Below, one piece after another: positions 12,026 to 22,700 of a stretch of 64,000 bases of DNA. The stretch lies in NCBI RefSeq assembly GCF_042477335.2, contig NC_091246.1:213155501-213219500 (forward strand), read 5' to 3'. The DNA is from Ovis canadensis. Taxonomy: Eukaryota; Chordata; Mammalia; Artiodactyla; Bovidae. Below the pieces are notes generated by a model. It saw nothing but the letters and a program-made list of their open reading frames with translations. It did no database searches and was not told where the DNA came from. The position numbers and the translations under genes were made by a program. Position 1 is the stretch's first letter. Every line of letters begins with the position of its first letter.

Positions 12026-12245
12026 AGAGTTGGAAGACCTGGGTTCTCAGATGAGTTGACCACTTATCAGTTATGTTACCCTGGACAAGCCACTAACCTC
12101 CCCGAGGCCCCATTTCCTCATCCATAAAATGGGAATAATTATGTCTGTTTATGTACGCTTCATGTTGTTGTATGGATGAGCTCTTTTTACATGAAAGTGT
12201 TCTGTAAACCATGAAAAGTGCACAAATGTAAGTGGCTGCTAAGAG
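12026..12245 (+). mobile_element. MIR SINE
   Basis: Order of MIR blocks preserved: 'gaagacctgggttctcaga', 'ttaccctggacaagccacta', 'tttcctcatccataaaatgg', 'gtgttctgtaaaccatgaaa'. Confidence 0.8.
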
Positions 12246-12540
12246 CAGGGAAGTCTTCATAACAATGTCACAGCTATGTGATGACAAATGTGTTCATAAC
12301 CATAAATCACACAGAGATAGGTATAGCATACTTACTATTATCCATGCTAAGCAGCCCTGATAAGGGAAACTGAAGAGTTCTAAGACTTGAAATCCTTGGG
12401 TATTGTCAGAAGGATTGTAGCAGTTACGGTCCTGTGGATCTAGCTTCTTCCCCACTCCGCCACACCAACCACGCTTACCTCCTACTCTCTTAATTCTGTT
12501 GAGGATTCCTTCCCTACACTGTGTAGTCATAACAGCACTT

Positions 12541-12995
12541 TCACAAAAGGAGTCTTATCCACACCCTGCTAGGAAAGGGAGCACATGACACAGGCTGGCC
12601 AATCAGAATACCCCAGCCTCTGGCCTAAGAAATGAACATCAGCTCAGGCATGGCTAAGGAGAGCCTTTTCAACGATTGACACTGAGATGGTAGGAGAGAG
12701 AAGTCCTATTTCCACTGAGATTGCAAAGCTGGAAGAATGTGGATTGCCTGCCACTCGAACAAAGCCTGTTTGGGAACGTCACAAAGCAGAAACAAGTCGA
12801 TGCAAGAGAGCAACATTCCACATAGTATACGTGTGTTCAGTGGGGCAATGACAATGCTTTGGCCTCATCAGCTGGATCCTAGAGCTATCTGTGCCCAGGT
12901 GTGTAGGGAGACTCCACGCTTCCTGATTGTATGAATCAACAAATTCCCATTTACCTAAGCTAGTTTAGGTTGCATACCTGTTCCTTGTCAGATTA
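12541..12995 (+). repeat. Ancient interspersed repeat-like block, family not identified
   Basis: The segments 'gggagcacatgacacaggct ggccaatcagaatacccc' and, about 340 bp later, 'tgaatcaacaaattcccattta' resemble parts of an old mammalian interspersed repeat. I cannot name the family, and the call rests on resemblance only. Confidence 0.35.
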
Positions 12996-13269
12996 AGTCT
13001 TGATTAATTCAGGCGTAAATTTACCAGTAAACAGTGGACAAGATTTATCAGTTTCCCCTCAGAAGGAAGGTGAACCTCATAACCCCAACCTCCATGATTG
13101 GTTGAAGCAGGTGCTTTGTGAATTCATAGCACTTACAGAGTAGATAGAAAGGTAATTTTTAAATGACCATTTTTAAAGACTATGTAAAGTTGGGCACCTT
13201 CACAAGTTTCGAGATCTTATAATATAACCCAGATTGTCAAACAGTAACTATTCTCCTGATAGCAGTTCC

Positions 13270-13463
13270 TCTGTTTGGGCCTCCCTGTCTCTTCTGCTCT
13301 TACCCCATCAGAAGTCTCCGTTCTCTCTGCACTGACATTTGTATCATATTATTCTCAATAGGGTTTGGTGCTGTCTTGTGACTAGATTGAAAGCTCTTTG
13401 GGGACACAGTTGGAGCCCCTAAATACATAGCACACTGCCTAATGGGATTTTGCATATAATTAA
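13270..13463 (+). mobile_element. L2 LINE 3' end
   Basis: The pattern 'tgactagattgaaagctctttggggacaca ... aaatacatagcacactgcct' is the diverged L2 3' end. It stops where the BovB insertion begins. Confidence 0.6.
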
Positions 13464-13471
13464 TTGATATT

Positions 13472-15995
13472 ATATGATATGCCCAGACCAGTAACGCTGA
13501 AGAAGCTGAAGTTGAATGGTTCTATGAAGACCTACAAGACCTCTGAGAACTAACACCCAAAAAAGATGTCCTTTTCATCATAGGGGACTGCAATGCAACT
13601 TAGGAAGTCAAGAAACACCTTGAGTAAAAGGCAAATTTGGCCTTGGAGTACAGAATAAAGCAGGGCAAAGGCTAATAGAGTTTTGCCAAGAGAATGCACT
13701 GGTCATAGCAAACACCTTCTTCCAACGACAAGAGAGAAGACTCTCCACATGGACATCACCAGATGGACAACACCAAAATCAGATTGATTATATTCTTTGC
13801 AGCCAAAGATGGAGAAGCGCTATACAGTCAACAAAAACAAGACTGGGAGCTGACTGTGGCTCAGATCATGAGCTCCTTATTGCCAAATTCAGACTTAAAT
13901 TGAAGAAAGTAGGGAAAACCACTAGACCAATCAGATATGACCTAAATCAAATCCCTTATGATTATACAGTGGAGGTGAGAAATAGATTTAAGGGACTAGA
14001 TCTGATAGGCAGAGTGCCTGATGACCTATGGACAGAGGTTCATGACATTGTACCGGAGACAGGAAGCAAGACCCTCCCCAAGAAAAAGAAATGCAAAAAA
14101 GCAAAATGGCTGTCTGAGGACGCCTTACAAATAGCTGTGAAAAGAAGAGAAGCGAAAAGCAAAGGAGAAAAGGAAAGATATACCCATTTGAATGCAGAGT
14201 TCCAAAGAATAGCAAGGAGAGATAAGAAAGCCTTCCTCAGTGATCAGTGCAAAGAAACAGAGGAAAACAACAGAATTGGAAAGACTAAAGATCTCTTCAA
14301 GAAAATTAGAGATACCAAGGGAACATTTCACGCAAAGATGGGCTCAGTAAAGGACAGAAACGGTATGGACCTAACAGAAGCAGAAGATATTAAGAAGAGG
14401 TGGCAAGAATACACAGAAGAACTGTACAAAAAAGATCTTCACAACCCAGATAATCACGATGGTGTGATCATTCACCTAGAGCCAGACATTCTGGAATGTG
14501 AAGTCAAGTGGGCCTTAGGAAGGAAGCATCACTACGAACAAAACTAGTGGAGGTGACGGAATTCCAGTGGAGCTGTTTCAAATCCTGAAAGATGATGCTG
14601 TGAAAGTGCTGCACTCAATATGCCAGCAAACTTGGAAAACTCAGCAGTGGCCACAGGACTGGAAAAGGTCAGTTTTCATTCCAATCCCAAAGAAAGGCAA
14701 TGCCAAAGAATGCTCAAACCACCGCACAATTGCACTCATCTCACATGCTAGTAAAGTAACGCTCAAAATTCTCCAAGCCAGGCTTCAGCAATACGTGAAC
14801 CGTGAACTTCGTGATATTCAAGCTGGTTTTGGAAAAGGCAGAGGAACCAGAGATCAAATTGCCAACATCCACTGGATCATGGAAAAAGCAAGAGAGTTCC
14901 AGAAAAACATCTATTTCTGCTTTATTGACTATGCCAAAGCCTTTGACTGTGTGGACCACAAAAAAACTGTGGAAAATTCTGAAAGAGATGGGAGTACCAG
15001 ACCACCTGGCCTGCCTCTTCAGAAATCTGTATGCAGGCCAGGAAGCAACAGTTAGAACTGGACATGGAACAATAGACTGGTTCCAAATAGGGAAAGTATA
15101 TGTCAAGGCTGTATATTGTCACCCTGCTTATTTAACTTATATGCAGAGTACATCATGAGAAACTCTGGACTGGATGAAGCACAAGCTGGAATCAAGATTG
15201 CTGGGAGAAATATCAATAACCTCAGACATGCAGATGATACCACTCTTATGGCAGAAAGTGAAGAACCAAAGAGCCTCTTGAAAGTGAAAGAGGAGAGTGA
15301 AAAAGTTGGCTTAAAGCTCAACATTCAGAAAACGAAGATCATGGCATCTGGTCCCATCACTTCATGGCAAACAGGTAGGGAAACAGCAGCTGATTTTATT
15401 TTGGGGGGCTCCAAAATCACTGCAGATGGTGACTGCAGCCATAAAATAAAAAGATGCTTGCTCCTTGGAAGGAAAGTTATGACCCATCTAGACAGCATAT
15501 TCAAAAGCAGAGACATTACTTTGCCAACAAAGGTCCGTCTAGTCAAGGCTATGGTTTTTCCAGTGGTCATGTATGGATGTGAGAGTTGGACTGTGAAGAA
15601 GGCTGAGCACTGAAGAATTGATGCTTTTGAACTGTGGTGCTGGAGAAGACTCTTGAGGGTCCCTTGGACTGCAAGGAGATTCAGCCAGTCCAACCTAAAG
15701 GAGATCAGTCCTGGGTGTTCATTAGAAGGACTGATGTTGAAGCTGAAACTCCAATACTTTGGCCACCTGCTGCGAAGAGCTGACTCATTTGAAAAGACCC
15801 TGATGCTGGGAAAGATTGAAGGCAGGAGGAGAAGGGGACAACAGAGGATGAGATGGTTAGATGGCATCACTGACTCAATGGAGATAAGTTTGGGTGAACT
15901 CTGGGAGTTGGTGATGGACAGGGAGGCCTGACGTGCTGCAGTCCACGGGGTCGCAAAGATTCAGACATGACTGAATGAACTGAACTGAAATGAAG
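13472..15995 (+). mobile_element. BovB (RTE) LINE, 5'-truncated, 2.5 kb
   Basis: The longest BovB in the window. It begins inside the AP-endonuclease domain, runs through reverse transcriptase, and ends with the BovB 3' terminus (acatgactgaatgaactgaa). The 8-bp sequence ttgatatt occurs immediately left (13464-13471) and right (15996-16003), and I take it as the target duplication. BovB is known to have entered ruminants by horizontal transfer. This copy is defective (see the ORF2 entry). Confidence 0.9.
13480..15931 (+). pseudogene. BovB ORF2 remnant: AP endonuclease + reverse transcriptase
   Basis: In life this polyprotein nicks target DNA and reverse-transcribes BovB and SINE RNA. Visible parts in order are: C-terminal endonuclease (TSPDGQHQNQIDYILC at about 13755-13800, then GADCGSDHELL with the active-site Asp-His at about 13850-13877); a linker of about 200 codons, open from 13900 to 14547; and RT beginning about 14567 with FIDYAKAFDCVDH (about 14920-14957) carrying the motif A Asp residues. 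The RT box normally written YADD reads HADDTTL here (about 15227-15247). The protein is split into at least four pieces by stops or frameshifts: early stops before 13900, a frame change at about 14545-14567, and breaks near 15050 and 15611. It cannot make a functional enzyme. The C-terminal piece 15653-15931 is still open. Confidence 0.85.
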
Positions 15996-16117
15996 TTGAT
16001 ATTGGCTGTTACCTCCTGCTCACTAGGTTTAAGGGAAAGTTAAGGCACAAAAGAATGACTTGTTTATTCTGAGATCAACCTGATTAGTTAGACCAGTCAA
16101 ACTATTAAAGTGTAACT

Positions 16118-16118
<1 letters not shown>

Positions 16119-16158
<40 letters not shown>
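16119..16158 (+). repeat. (GT)20 microsatellite
   Basis: Twenty uninterrupted GT dinucleotides, probably length-polymorphic. Confidence 0.97.
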
Positions 16159-16160
<2 letters not shown>

Positions 16161-16308
16161 CTCATAGGCTTTTTGGTGACTTGATTTGGACTCTATGTAT
16201 ACAAGGGTACATGGTTATACCCTATGTCTCTGGTTCTAGATGGCTTGAGTTTGAATCCTGACACACAACTTTATTATTTGGGGCTAATTATTTCCCCTCT
16301 GTATCCTT

Positions 16309-16524
16309 GGGCTCCCCAGGTGGCTAGTGATAAAGAACACTCCTGCCAATGCAGGAGAGATAAGAGATGCAGATTTGATCCTTGCGTTGGGAAGATCCCT
16401 TGGAGGAGGGCATGGAAACCCCCTCCAGTTTCCTTGCCTGAAGAATCTCATGGACAGAGGCGCCTGGAGGGCCACAGGCTCACAAAGTGTCAGACGCAAC
16501 TGAAGTTACTTAGCTCACACACAT
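16309..16524 (+). mobile_element. Bov-tA SINE, near full length
   Basis: tRNA-Glu-derived head (ggctccccaggtggctagtg ... aatgcaggagagataagagatgcagatttgatcc) followed by the Bov-A body and an 'acttagctcacacaca' tail. Confidence 0.88.
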
Positions 16525-16693
16525 CCCTCTCATCTGTAAAAATAGGCAAAAAATAAATCCACCTCATTATTGTGAGAATTAAATTGATTTGCACCAGTAA
16601 CCTGGTCAGAACAGTGCCCAGGTCATAGTAAATAATTAATAACTGTAAGCTAGTATGAAGAGTGAAATCTGGCCTGTAATATTTATTCATTTG

Positions 16694-16916
16694 TGGGAGG
16701 GTATGTGGCTCAGACAGTAAAGCATCTGCCTACAATGCAGGAAACCCGGGTTCGATTCCTGGGTCAGGAGGATCCCCTGGAAAAGGCAATGGCAACCCAC
16801 TCCAGTACTCTTGCCTGGAAAATCCCATGGACGGAGGATCCTGGTAGGCTGCAGTCCATGGAGTCGCAAAGAGTTGGACAGGACTGAGCGACTTCATTTT
16901 CACTTTCACTTTCACA
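16694..16916 (+). mobile_element. Bov-tA2-type SINE, full length
   Basis: Complete element. The tRNA-like head has a recognisable pol III B box (ggttcgattcc at about 16750), and the Bov-A body ends in a (cactttca)-type tail. It lies about 290 bp upstream of the provirus. This is a SINE and not a functional tRNA gene. Confidence 0.92.
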
Positions 16917-17203
16917 TGTGGATACAGAATCGATCAGTGCCTCGCTGCTACACAGAGGGCACTGAACAGCTCTTGTGACTGGCCGGTGAACTCAGGTGCT
17001 TGTTTCTCCACACTGAATCACTGTCCTCTGGGGTTGGGCAGCAGGTGGTATGCTTGACAACCTACAATGGTGTGTCACCACCACTGCGAGCCACAGATGG
17101 CGTCTGAGACACAGCCCTGGAAACCAGCAAAAGGAGACCCATCAGGTTTCAGTTAAGAATCACAGAGCTCTTCTCTCTGTGCTTGTCCATATTTTTCTGG
17201 CTT

Positions 17204-17208
17204 GTTAC
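17204..17208. repeat. Proviral target-site duplication, left copy
   Basis: gttac lies immediately before the LTR start (TGAAAGG). The same five bases follow the right LTR at 25735-25739. Confidence 0.92.
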
Positions 17209-17328
17209 TGAAAGGTCAAGGCAAGGTCGGGCATGTTGAGGCATGCCTGGGCATGCCCGGGCTTGTCAGGACATGTCCCGGCAGAGAGCCGCAGACTAGC
17301 CCCGGAGGCAGGCCGACAACCAAGCCGT

Positions 17329-17452
17329 CCAATCAGGAGCCGACACGGAGCCCTCGCCATCCAATCAGGAGCCGACATGGAGCCCTTGGACACCAATCAC
17401 CGCTGAGCCCGTGTTTTCTTCCTTATATGGGAGCCCGGCCCGGGCTATAAAA
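17329..17452 (+). promoter_or_regulatory. 5' LTR U3 core promoter (three CCAAT boxes and TATA)
   Basis: CCAAT at 17329-17333, 17361-17365 and 17393-17397, spaced exactly 32 bp apart. TATAAAA is at 17446-17452. The first two CCAAT boxes sit in a 32-bp tandem duplication (ccaatcaggagccgacacgg-type unit) that is single in the 3' LTR. Transcription would begin about 25-30 bp past the TATA box, near 17478. Confidence 0.85.
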
Positions 17453-17556
17453 CCCTTCCCCACCCCTCATACCTTGCAGACTCCCTTTGCTTTCGCAGAC
17501 CCCCTTCGCTTCCTTGCTCACCCACTCCCGGGAGTTCTGCCCGAGAGCGACTGCCC

Positions 17557-17562
17557 AATAAA
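17557..17562 (+). terminator. 5' LTR polyadenylation signal AATAAA
   Basis: AATAAA within gcccaataaaaggccc. The same context at 25673-25678 in the 3' LTR would be the one used for genomic RNA. Confidence 0.85.
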
Positions 17563-17620
17563 AGGCCCTGATCAACGGTCCATAGGGGTGGCTCTTTCTT
17601 CCCGAGGTGTTTCTTACATC

Positions 17621-17638
17621 TGGCGCCCAACGTGGGGC
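17621..17638 (+). other. Primer binding site, tRNA-Lys(1,2) type
   Basis: tggcgcccaacgtggggc lies two bases after the 5' LTR. It is an 18-base match to the complement of the tRNA-Lys1,2 3' end, the primer used by type D and several other retroviruses. Gamma-like proviruses more often use Pro, Gly, Gln or other tRNAs, so the combination is notable. Confidence 0.85.
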
Positions 17639-18021
17639 TCGAGGTGAGGGCCTCCAGCACTCGCCGTTGAGGCCCCCTCGAGCTCCACCGCCATGGTAGC
17701 CCCGGACCCAGGCGGCTGACCAACCCCCCGGACGGCAGGATACGGGGTAAGTCCCTTTGGCTTTGGGGCCCGCCCTCCCTGGCGACCACCTCCTAGGGCC
17801 CAGTAACGGGTGCGCACTTACTGGACCCTCCCGGTCACCAGCTCGTGAGGGAGACGTCCCGAACAGCCGTGTTGACCTCTGGCTTCGGCCTCCGGCTTCG
17901 GCCTTCCCGGTCCCCAGCTCGGGAGGAAGACGTTCCGAACAGCTGCATGGACCTCCGGCTTCCCTTGGCACGTCCGAAGACGTTCGGGCAGCAGGGGTTG
18001 CCTCCATGCTCTGTGGTCGCC
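17639..18021 (+). promoter_or_regulatory. Proviral leader (putative packaging region) with tandem repeats
   Basis: 383 bp between primer site and gag. It contains two copies of a 76-bp unit beginning cccggtcaccagctcg (17830) and cccggtccccagctcg (17906), and a third partial copy near 17971-17990. The gag frame is open upstream of the gag ATG back to 17797, just after a TAG at 17794-17796. A leader-initiated extended Gag is therefore formally possible, but no signal peptide is seen. The packaging role is inferred from position only. Confidence 0.6.
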
Positions 18022-19737
18022 ATGGGATCAACGGCCTCCAAACCCAATCCCCGATACTCCACCCCCTTAGAGTGCCTGCTGGCTAACCTGCGGACCCTAA
18101 GGCTAAAGGGATATATCCGCCCCAAGCAGCTCACTTTTCTGTGTTCACAAGCCTGGCCTCAGTATCCCCTAGATAATGGCTCACAGTGGCCAGCCACAGG
18201 GACATTTGACTTTGACGTCCTCCGTGATTTAGATAATTACTGCCGGAGAACGGGGAAATGGTCTGAGGTCCCCTGTGTTCTGGCCTTTTGGGCGTTGCGC
18301 TCTCGCCCCACCCTGTGCACCACGTGCACTCCCTGCCAAATCCTGCTTATCATGGCTCCCCCGATTCCACCCTCCCGGGCCAAACCAGCTCCTCCCGTCT
18401 CTGAGTCCTCTGCTTTCTCTGTTCCCCCGGAAGATCTGGTGGCCCCTCCTCCCTATACCTCTCCCACGGCCCCTACCCCTTCCACTCCAGTTCCTGCCCC
18501 CTCTCCCTCCACTCCGGACTCTCCTACCTCCGCTCCCGCCCCCGAGACTCCACCACTGGCCCCGGATCCTCCGGCCCTTAGCCCTATCTTGTATCCTCCT
18601 CTTCCCCCGGCACTCCCTCCCCTTCTCCGGTTAGCTCCCACACTCGCTCCCACAGCAACCCTCCGGTAGCCTCCCTTCCCCCTCCCCCAGCCCCGCTATT
18701 CCCTCTCTGACAAGTAGCCGGAGCTGAGGGTCTAGCCCAAGTCCATGTCCCTTTCTCCCTCCAAGACTTAGCACAGATTGAGGCCAAACTGGGTTCCTTC
18801 TCCTCCAACCCCACTCACTACATTAAGCAGTTTACTGGTCTGACCTGTGCCTACGCCTTGACATGGCAGGACATATATGTCATCCTGGGGTCTACCACCA
18901 CCCCTGAAGAGAGGCAGGCCATCTGGACGGCAGCCAAGGCTCAGGCCGACCAGTGGCACTATGCCAACCCCTCCCCCGAGCACCCCCCGGGGGCTCAGGC
19001 GGTTCCTGACACTGACCCTGGTTGGAACTACCAGGAAAGGGGTGGTGGCCAGCTGCAAGTACGCTATATGATAGAGTGTATCCTCGATGGGATGGAAACG
19101 TCCTCTCATAAGGTTGTAAACCTCCTCAAACTAGATGAGGTGACCCAGGGGCCAGACGAAAACCCAGCCATGTTCCTTAATCGGCTGACCGAGGCCCTCG
19201 TCCAATACACCAGGCTGTCCCGAGTCCCGCATCGGGGCGGCCACCTTGGCCAATCGTTTTATCTCCCAGTCTGCCCTCAATATCCGAAAAAAGTTGGCCA
19301 AGGCTGAGGACGGCCCTCAGACCCCTATCCGAGACCTGGTAAAAATGGCTTTTAAGGTCTACCATGCCCGTGAGGAAACTGCTGAGGCCAGCCGAAAGGC
19401 AAGGCTCAAGCAAAAGGCCGAATTTCAGGCAAGCCTCCTAAACCAGCAAACCCAGGCCTTGGTAGCGGCCCTGCGGCCGGCGGCGGGCTCAGGGCCCCAA
19501 AATCCCCCTCCGGGGGCCTGCTTCAAGTGCGGCCAGGAAGGGCACTGGGCCAAGATGTGCCCCAATCCGCGGCCTCCTTCCAAGCCGTGCCCGTTGTGCA
19601 CACGATGAGGACACTGGGCTAGTGACTGTCCCCAGGCCTCTCGGGCCTCGACCTCTAGGGGCCGGGGACCAGAGCGCCCCAGGGAGACCTCCTGCCCTCC
19701 TTCGGCTTTGGAGCTGCTGAACTTCGACGGTGACTGA
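18022..19737 (+). pseudogene. ERV gag remnant (MA - PPPY/proline-rich - CA - NC)
   Basis: Gag assembles the viral particle. I start at ATG 18022 because it gives an N-terminal MGSTASK, a myristoylation-type start, in a good context (gccATGg). MA occupies roughly the first 110 codons. A long Pro/Ser/Thr-rich p12-like stretch with the late-domain motif PPPY (about 18448-18459) follows. CA has the gamma-like block FSLQDLAQIEAKLG (about 18753-18794). NC has a CCHC knuckle [14 protein letters not shown] (about 19520-19561) and a second knuckle, CPLCTR then GHWASDC. Lesions are a TAG at 18667-18669, a change of frame before CA with a TGA at 18708-18710, a second frame change at about 19215-19245, and a TGA at 19606-19608 inside the second knuckle. 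I infer that the original end is the TGA at 19735-19737, because the same frame continues beyond it towards protease. Confidence 0.88.
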
Positions 19738-22700
19738 TGCCGCCCAGACTCAGGGACCCCAATAACCCAAGCCGAGCTCAGGGTAGCTCCAGGTAGCGGG
19801 TAAGTCCATCAATTTTCTGGTTGATATGGGGGCTACCTATTTGGTCCTTCCCTCTTTCGGAGGCACTTTACGTCCTTCCCAGGTTTCGGTTATGGGCATT
19901 GACGGCCAACCCTCGTGTCCACTCCAAACCCAACCACTATCCTGTCAATTGGATTCCTGTCTATTTACCCACTCCTTTTTGGTCATCCCCTCCTGCCCTA
20001 CTCCTCTCTTGGGAAGAGATATACTTGCTAAGCTGAAGGCCACTCTTCAGCTAGCTCCAGGGTTGGCTCCCACGTCAGAGGCCTTCCTAATGCTACTTGT
20101 TGACCCTCCAACCTTTTCTGTTAATCCTGAGGTCTGGGATACCCGAGTCCCGGTGGTGGCTCAGCACCACCCTCCGGTCCTCATCCGGCTAAGGGACCCC
20201 ACCTGTTTCCCAGCCCGGTCCCAGTTTCCTTTGTCTACTCACAACCTCAAGGGGCTAAAGCCCATCATCGACTGTCTCATGGGACAGGGTCTCCTGATCC
20301 CCACTACCTCCCCCTGTAACACACCCATCCTCCCTGTTCGGAAGGCTTCAGGAGACTACCGGCTAGTGCAGGATCTCTGCCTGATCAGTGCGGCGGTGAT
20401 CCCGGCCCATCCACTTGTCCCTAACCCCTACACCCTCCTTTCTTTCATACCTCCTCAGACCTCCCATTTCACCGTTATTGACCTCAAGGACGCCTTTTTT
20501 ACCATCCCACTCCACCCCGACTGCCAATTCCTCTTTGCTTTCACCTGGACTGACCCCGACACCCAGCTGACCACACAACTCACATGGACCGTACTCCCTC
20601 AGGGGTTCAGAGACAGTCCCCACTACTTTGGGCAAGCTCTGTCCTGGGACCTGGCCAGGTGCTCGCTTCACCCTAGCACCCTCCTCCAATATGTTGACGA
20701 CTTGCTCCTCTGCAGCCCCTCAGAAGAGACCTCCTGACAACATACTACAACTCTCCTCAATTTCCTTGGTTCCCAGGGTTACAGAGCCTCACAATCTAAA
20801 GCCCAACTGACTCGGACTTCTGTCGTCTATCTGGGCCTCCAAATCACTCCAACCACTAAAGCCCTAACAGCAGACCTGTGTAGCCTCCTCCGGTCCATTT
20901 GCCCTCCGGCCGATGGAGACCAGATATTGTCCTTCTTAGGCCTGACGGGATTCTTCCGACACTGGGTCCCAAATTATGCTACTCTGGCCAAACCTCTATA
21001 TTCGGCAGCTAAAGAGACTCCCACAGGGCCGCTGTCTTCCCCCACCGAAGTGACTCAGGCCTTCCATGCTTTACGCTCAACCCTATTGGCTGCACCCCCT
21101 CTCTTTCTCCCAAATCCCAACTATCCGCACCATCTATACTCTGATGAAAAGGGAGGGATAGCCTTTGGAGCCTTGGTGCAACCGATTGGCCCCGAATTGC
21201 TGCCTATTGCTTACATATCCAAACAACTCGACCCCACAGCCAGGGGATGGTTCCCCTGCCTGCGGGCACTAGTGGCGGTGACAACGTTGTACGCCGATGC
21301 AAAAAAGCTGATTCATGGCCAACCCCTGACCATCTTCTCGCCTCACCATCTTGGTGACCTTTTGGCCTCTAGATTTCTTTCTGAACTCAGCGAGTCCAGG
21401 CTCCAACAATTTCACCTGGTATTCCTGGACAATCCTCAGGTTTCCGTGGGCCACTCCGCACAATTAAACAAGCTTTCCTCACTACCCTCACTCTCTCTTT
21501 CTTCAGAACCCCCAGTCCACTCATGCTTGGAGGTCCTTGAGTCCGTTATGCAACCACCCCAAACCTCTTCCAAATCCAGAGCTAACTTTGTTCGTCGATG
21601 GGAGCTCAAAGCGAGATCCCAATGGAAACCGAAGGGCGGCCTATGCTGTGGTAACCACCCGGGAAGTCCTAGAAGCTCAGCCCTTGCCACCCGGGACGAC
21701 TTCTCAGAAGGCTGAACTAACAGCCCTAACTAGAGCCTTACACCTAGCAGAAGGAAAAAGGGCCAATATTTACACAGACTCCAAGTATGCCTTCTTGATT
21801 GCCCATTCTCACGCGGCAATCTGGAAAGAACGGGGCTTCCTGACCACTAAAGGATCCCCCATCTGCAATGCCTCCCATATTACTCGACTGTTGGATGCCT
21901 TATCCCTGCCCAAAGAGGTCGCTATCATACACTGCAAGGGACACCAGAATACCCATGACACTGTCGCTCTGGGTAATAATATGGCAGATCAAGTGGCTCG
22001 ACAAATTACCTTACAAGCCCCCGAGACCCTGCTGACTTTGAGATCCACCCTCAACCCAGAGTATTCAAGCAAGGAAGCCAGAGCCTTGCTTGCGCAAGAG
22101 GGGGCTCAGAGGCACCCGTCGGGATGGATACTACTCCATAATAAACCAGTGCTTCCTGAGCACCAGGCTAAGGCCATAATATCCCAAATCCACAATACCC
22201 TCCACATCGGACCAAGAGCTCTCTTTTCCTTTCTTAGTCCTGTCTTTTCTCCCCTACATCTCAGACAGACCATATATGCCGTCCACCGCTCCTGCCTAAC
22301 ATGCGCCTCCACCTCTCCTCGGGGAGGACTCCGACCCCCACAGGAGACTCACCAGTTGAGGGGACATATGCCCGGGCAGGATTGGCAGATAGACTTCACC
22401 CACATGCCCAGACATCGAGCCTACCGCTATCTGCTGGTCTTGGTAGACAACTTTTCAGGATGGGTAGAGGCCTTCCCCAAAGCCCGAGAGACGGCAGCGG
22501 CGGTGGCGGAGGTCTTGACGGCCCATCTCATTCCCAGATTTGGGTTGCCAAACTCTCTCCAGTCTGACAATGGGCCTGAATTTATCTCGAAGATCTCTCA
22601 GCAGGTGGCTGCGGCCCTGGGTATCGACTGGCATCTCCACATCCCTTATCGGCCCCAATCGTCAGGCAAGGTAGAGTGGGTGAACGGCATCATCAAGACG

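Larger units (their letters stand above)
17209..17618 (+). repeat. 5' LTR, 410 bp
   Basis: Starts TG and ends CA. U3 contains short palindrome-rich repeats of the type gcatgcc/gggcatg, CCAAT boxes and a TATA box. R/U5 carries an AATAAA. It differs from the 3' LTR mainly by an extra 32-bp CCAAT unit, by lacking one 11-bp aggtcagggca unit, and by about 18 substitutions. Confidence 0.96.

Noticed and set aside
16694..16770. tRNA-like head with B box
   Set aside because: It is the 5' part of a Bov-tA SINE, followed directly by the Bov-A body, so it is not a tRNA gene.
17423..18031. 202-codon minus-strand frame over the 5' LTR and leader
   Set aside because: GC-rich shadow of retroviral LTR/leader. 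No domain, and it overlaps functional LTR sequences on the other strand.
18275..18634. Leu/Pro-rich 119-codon frame
   Set aside because: Out-of-frame reading of the gag proline-rich region.
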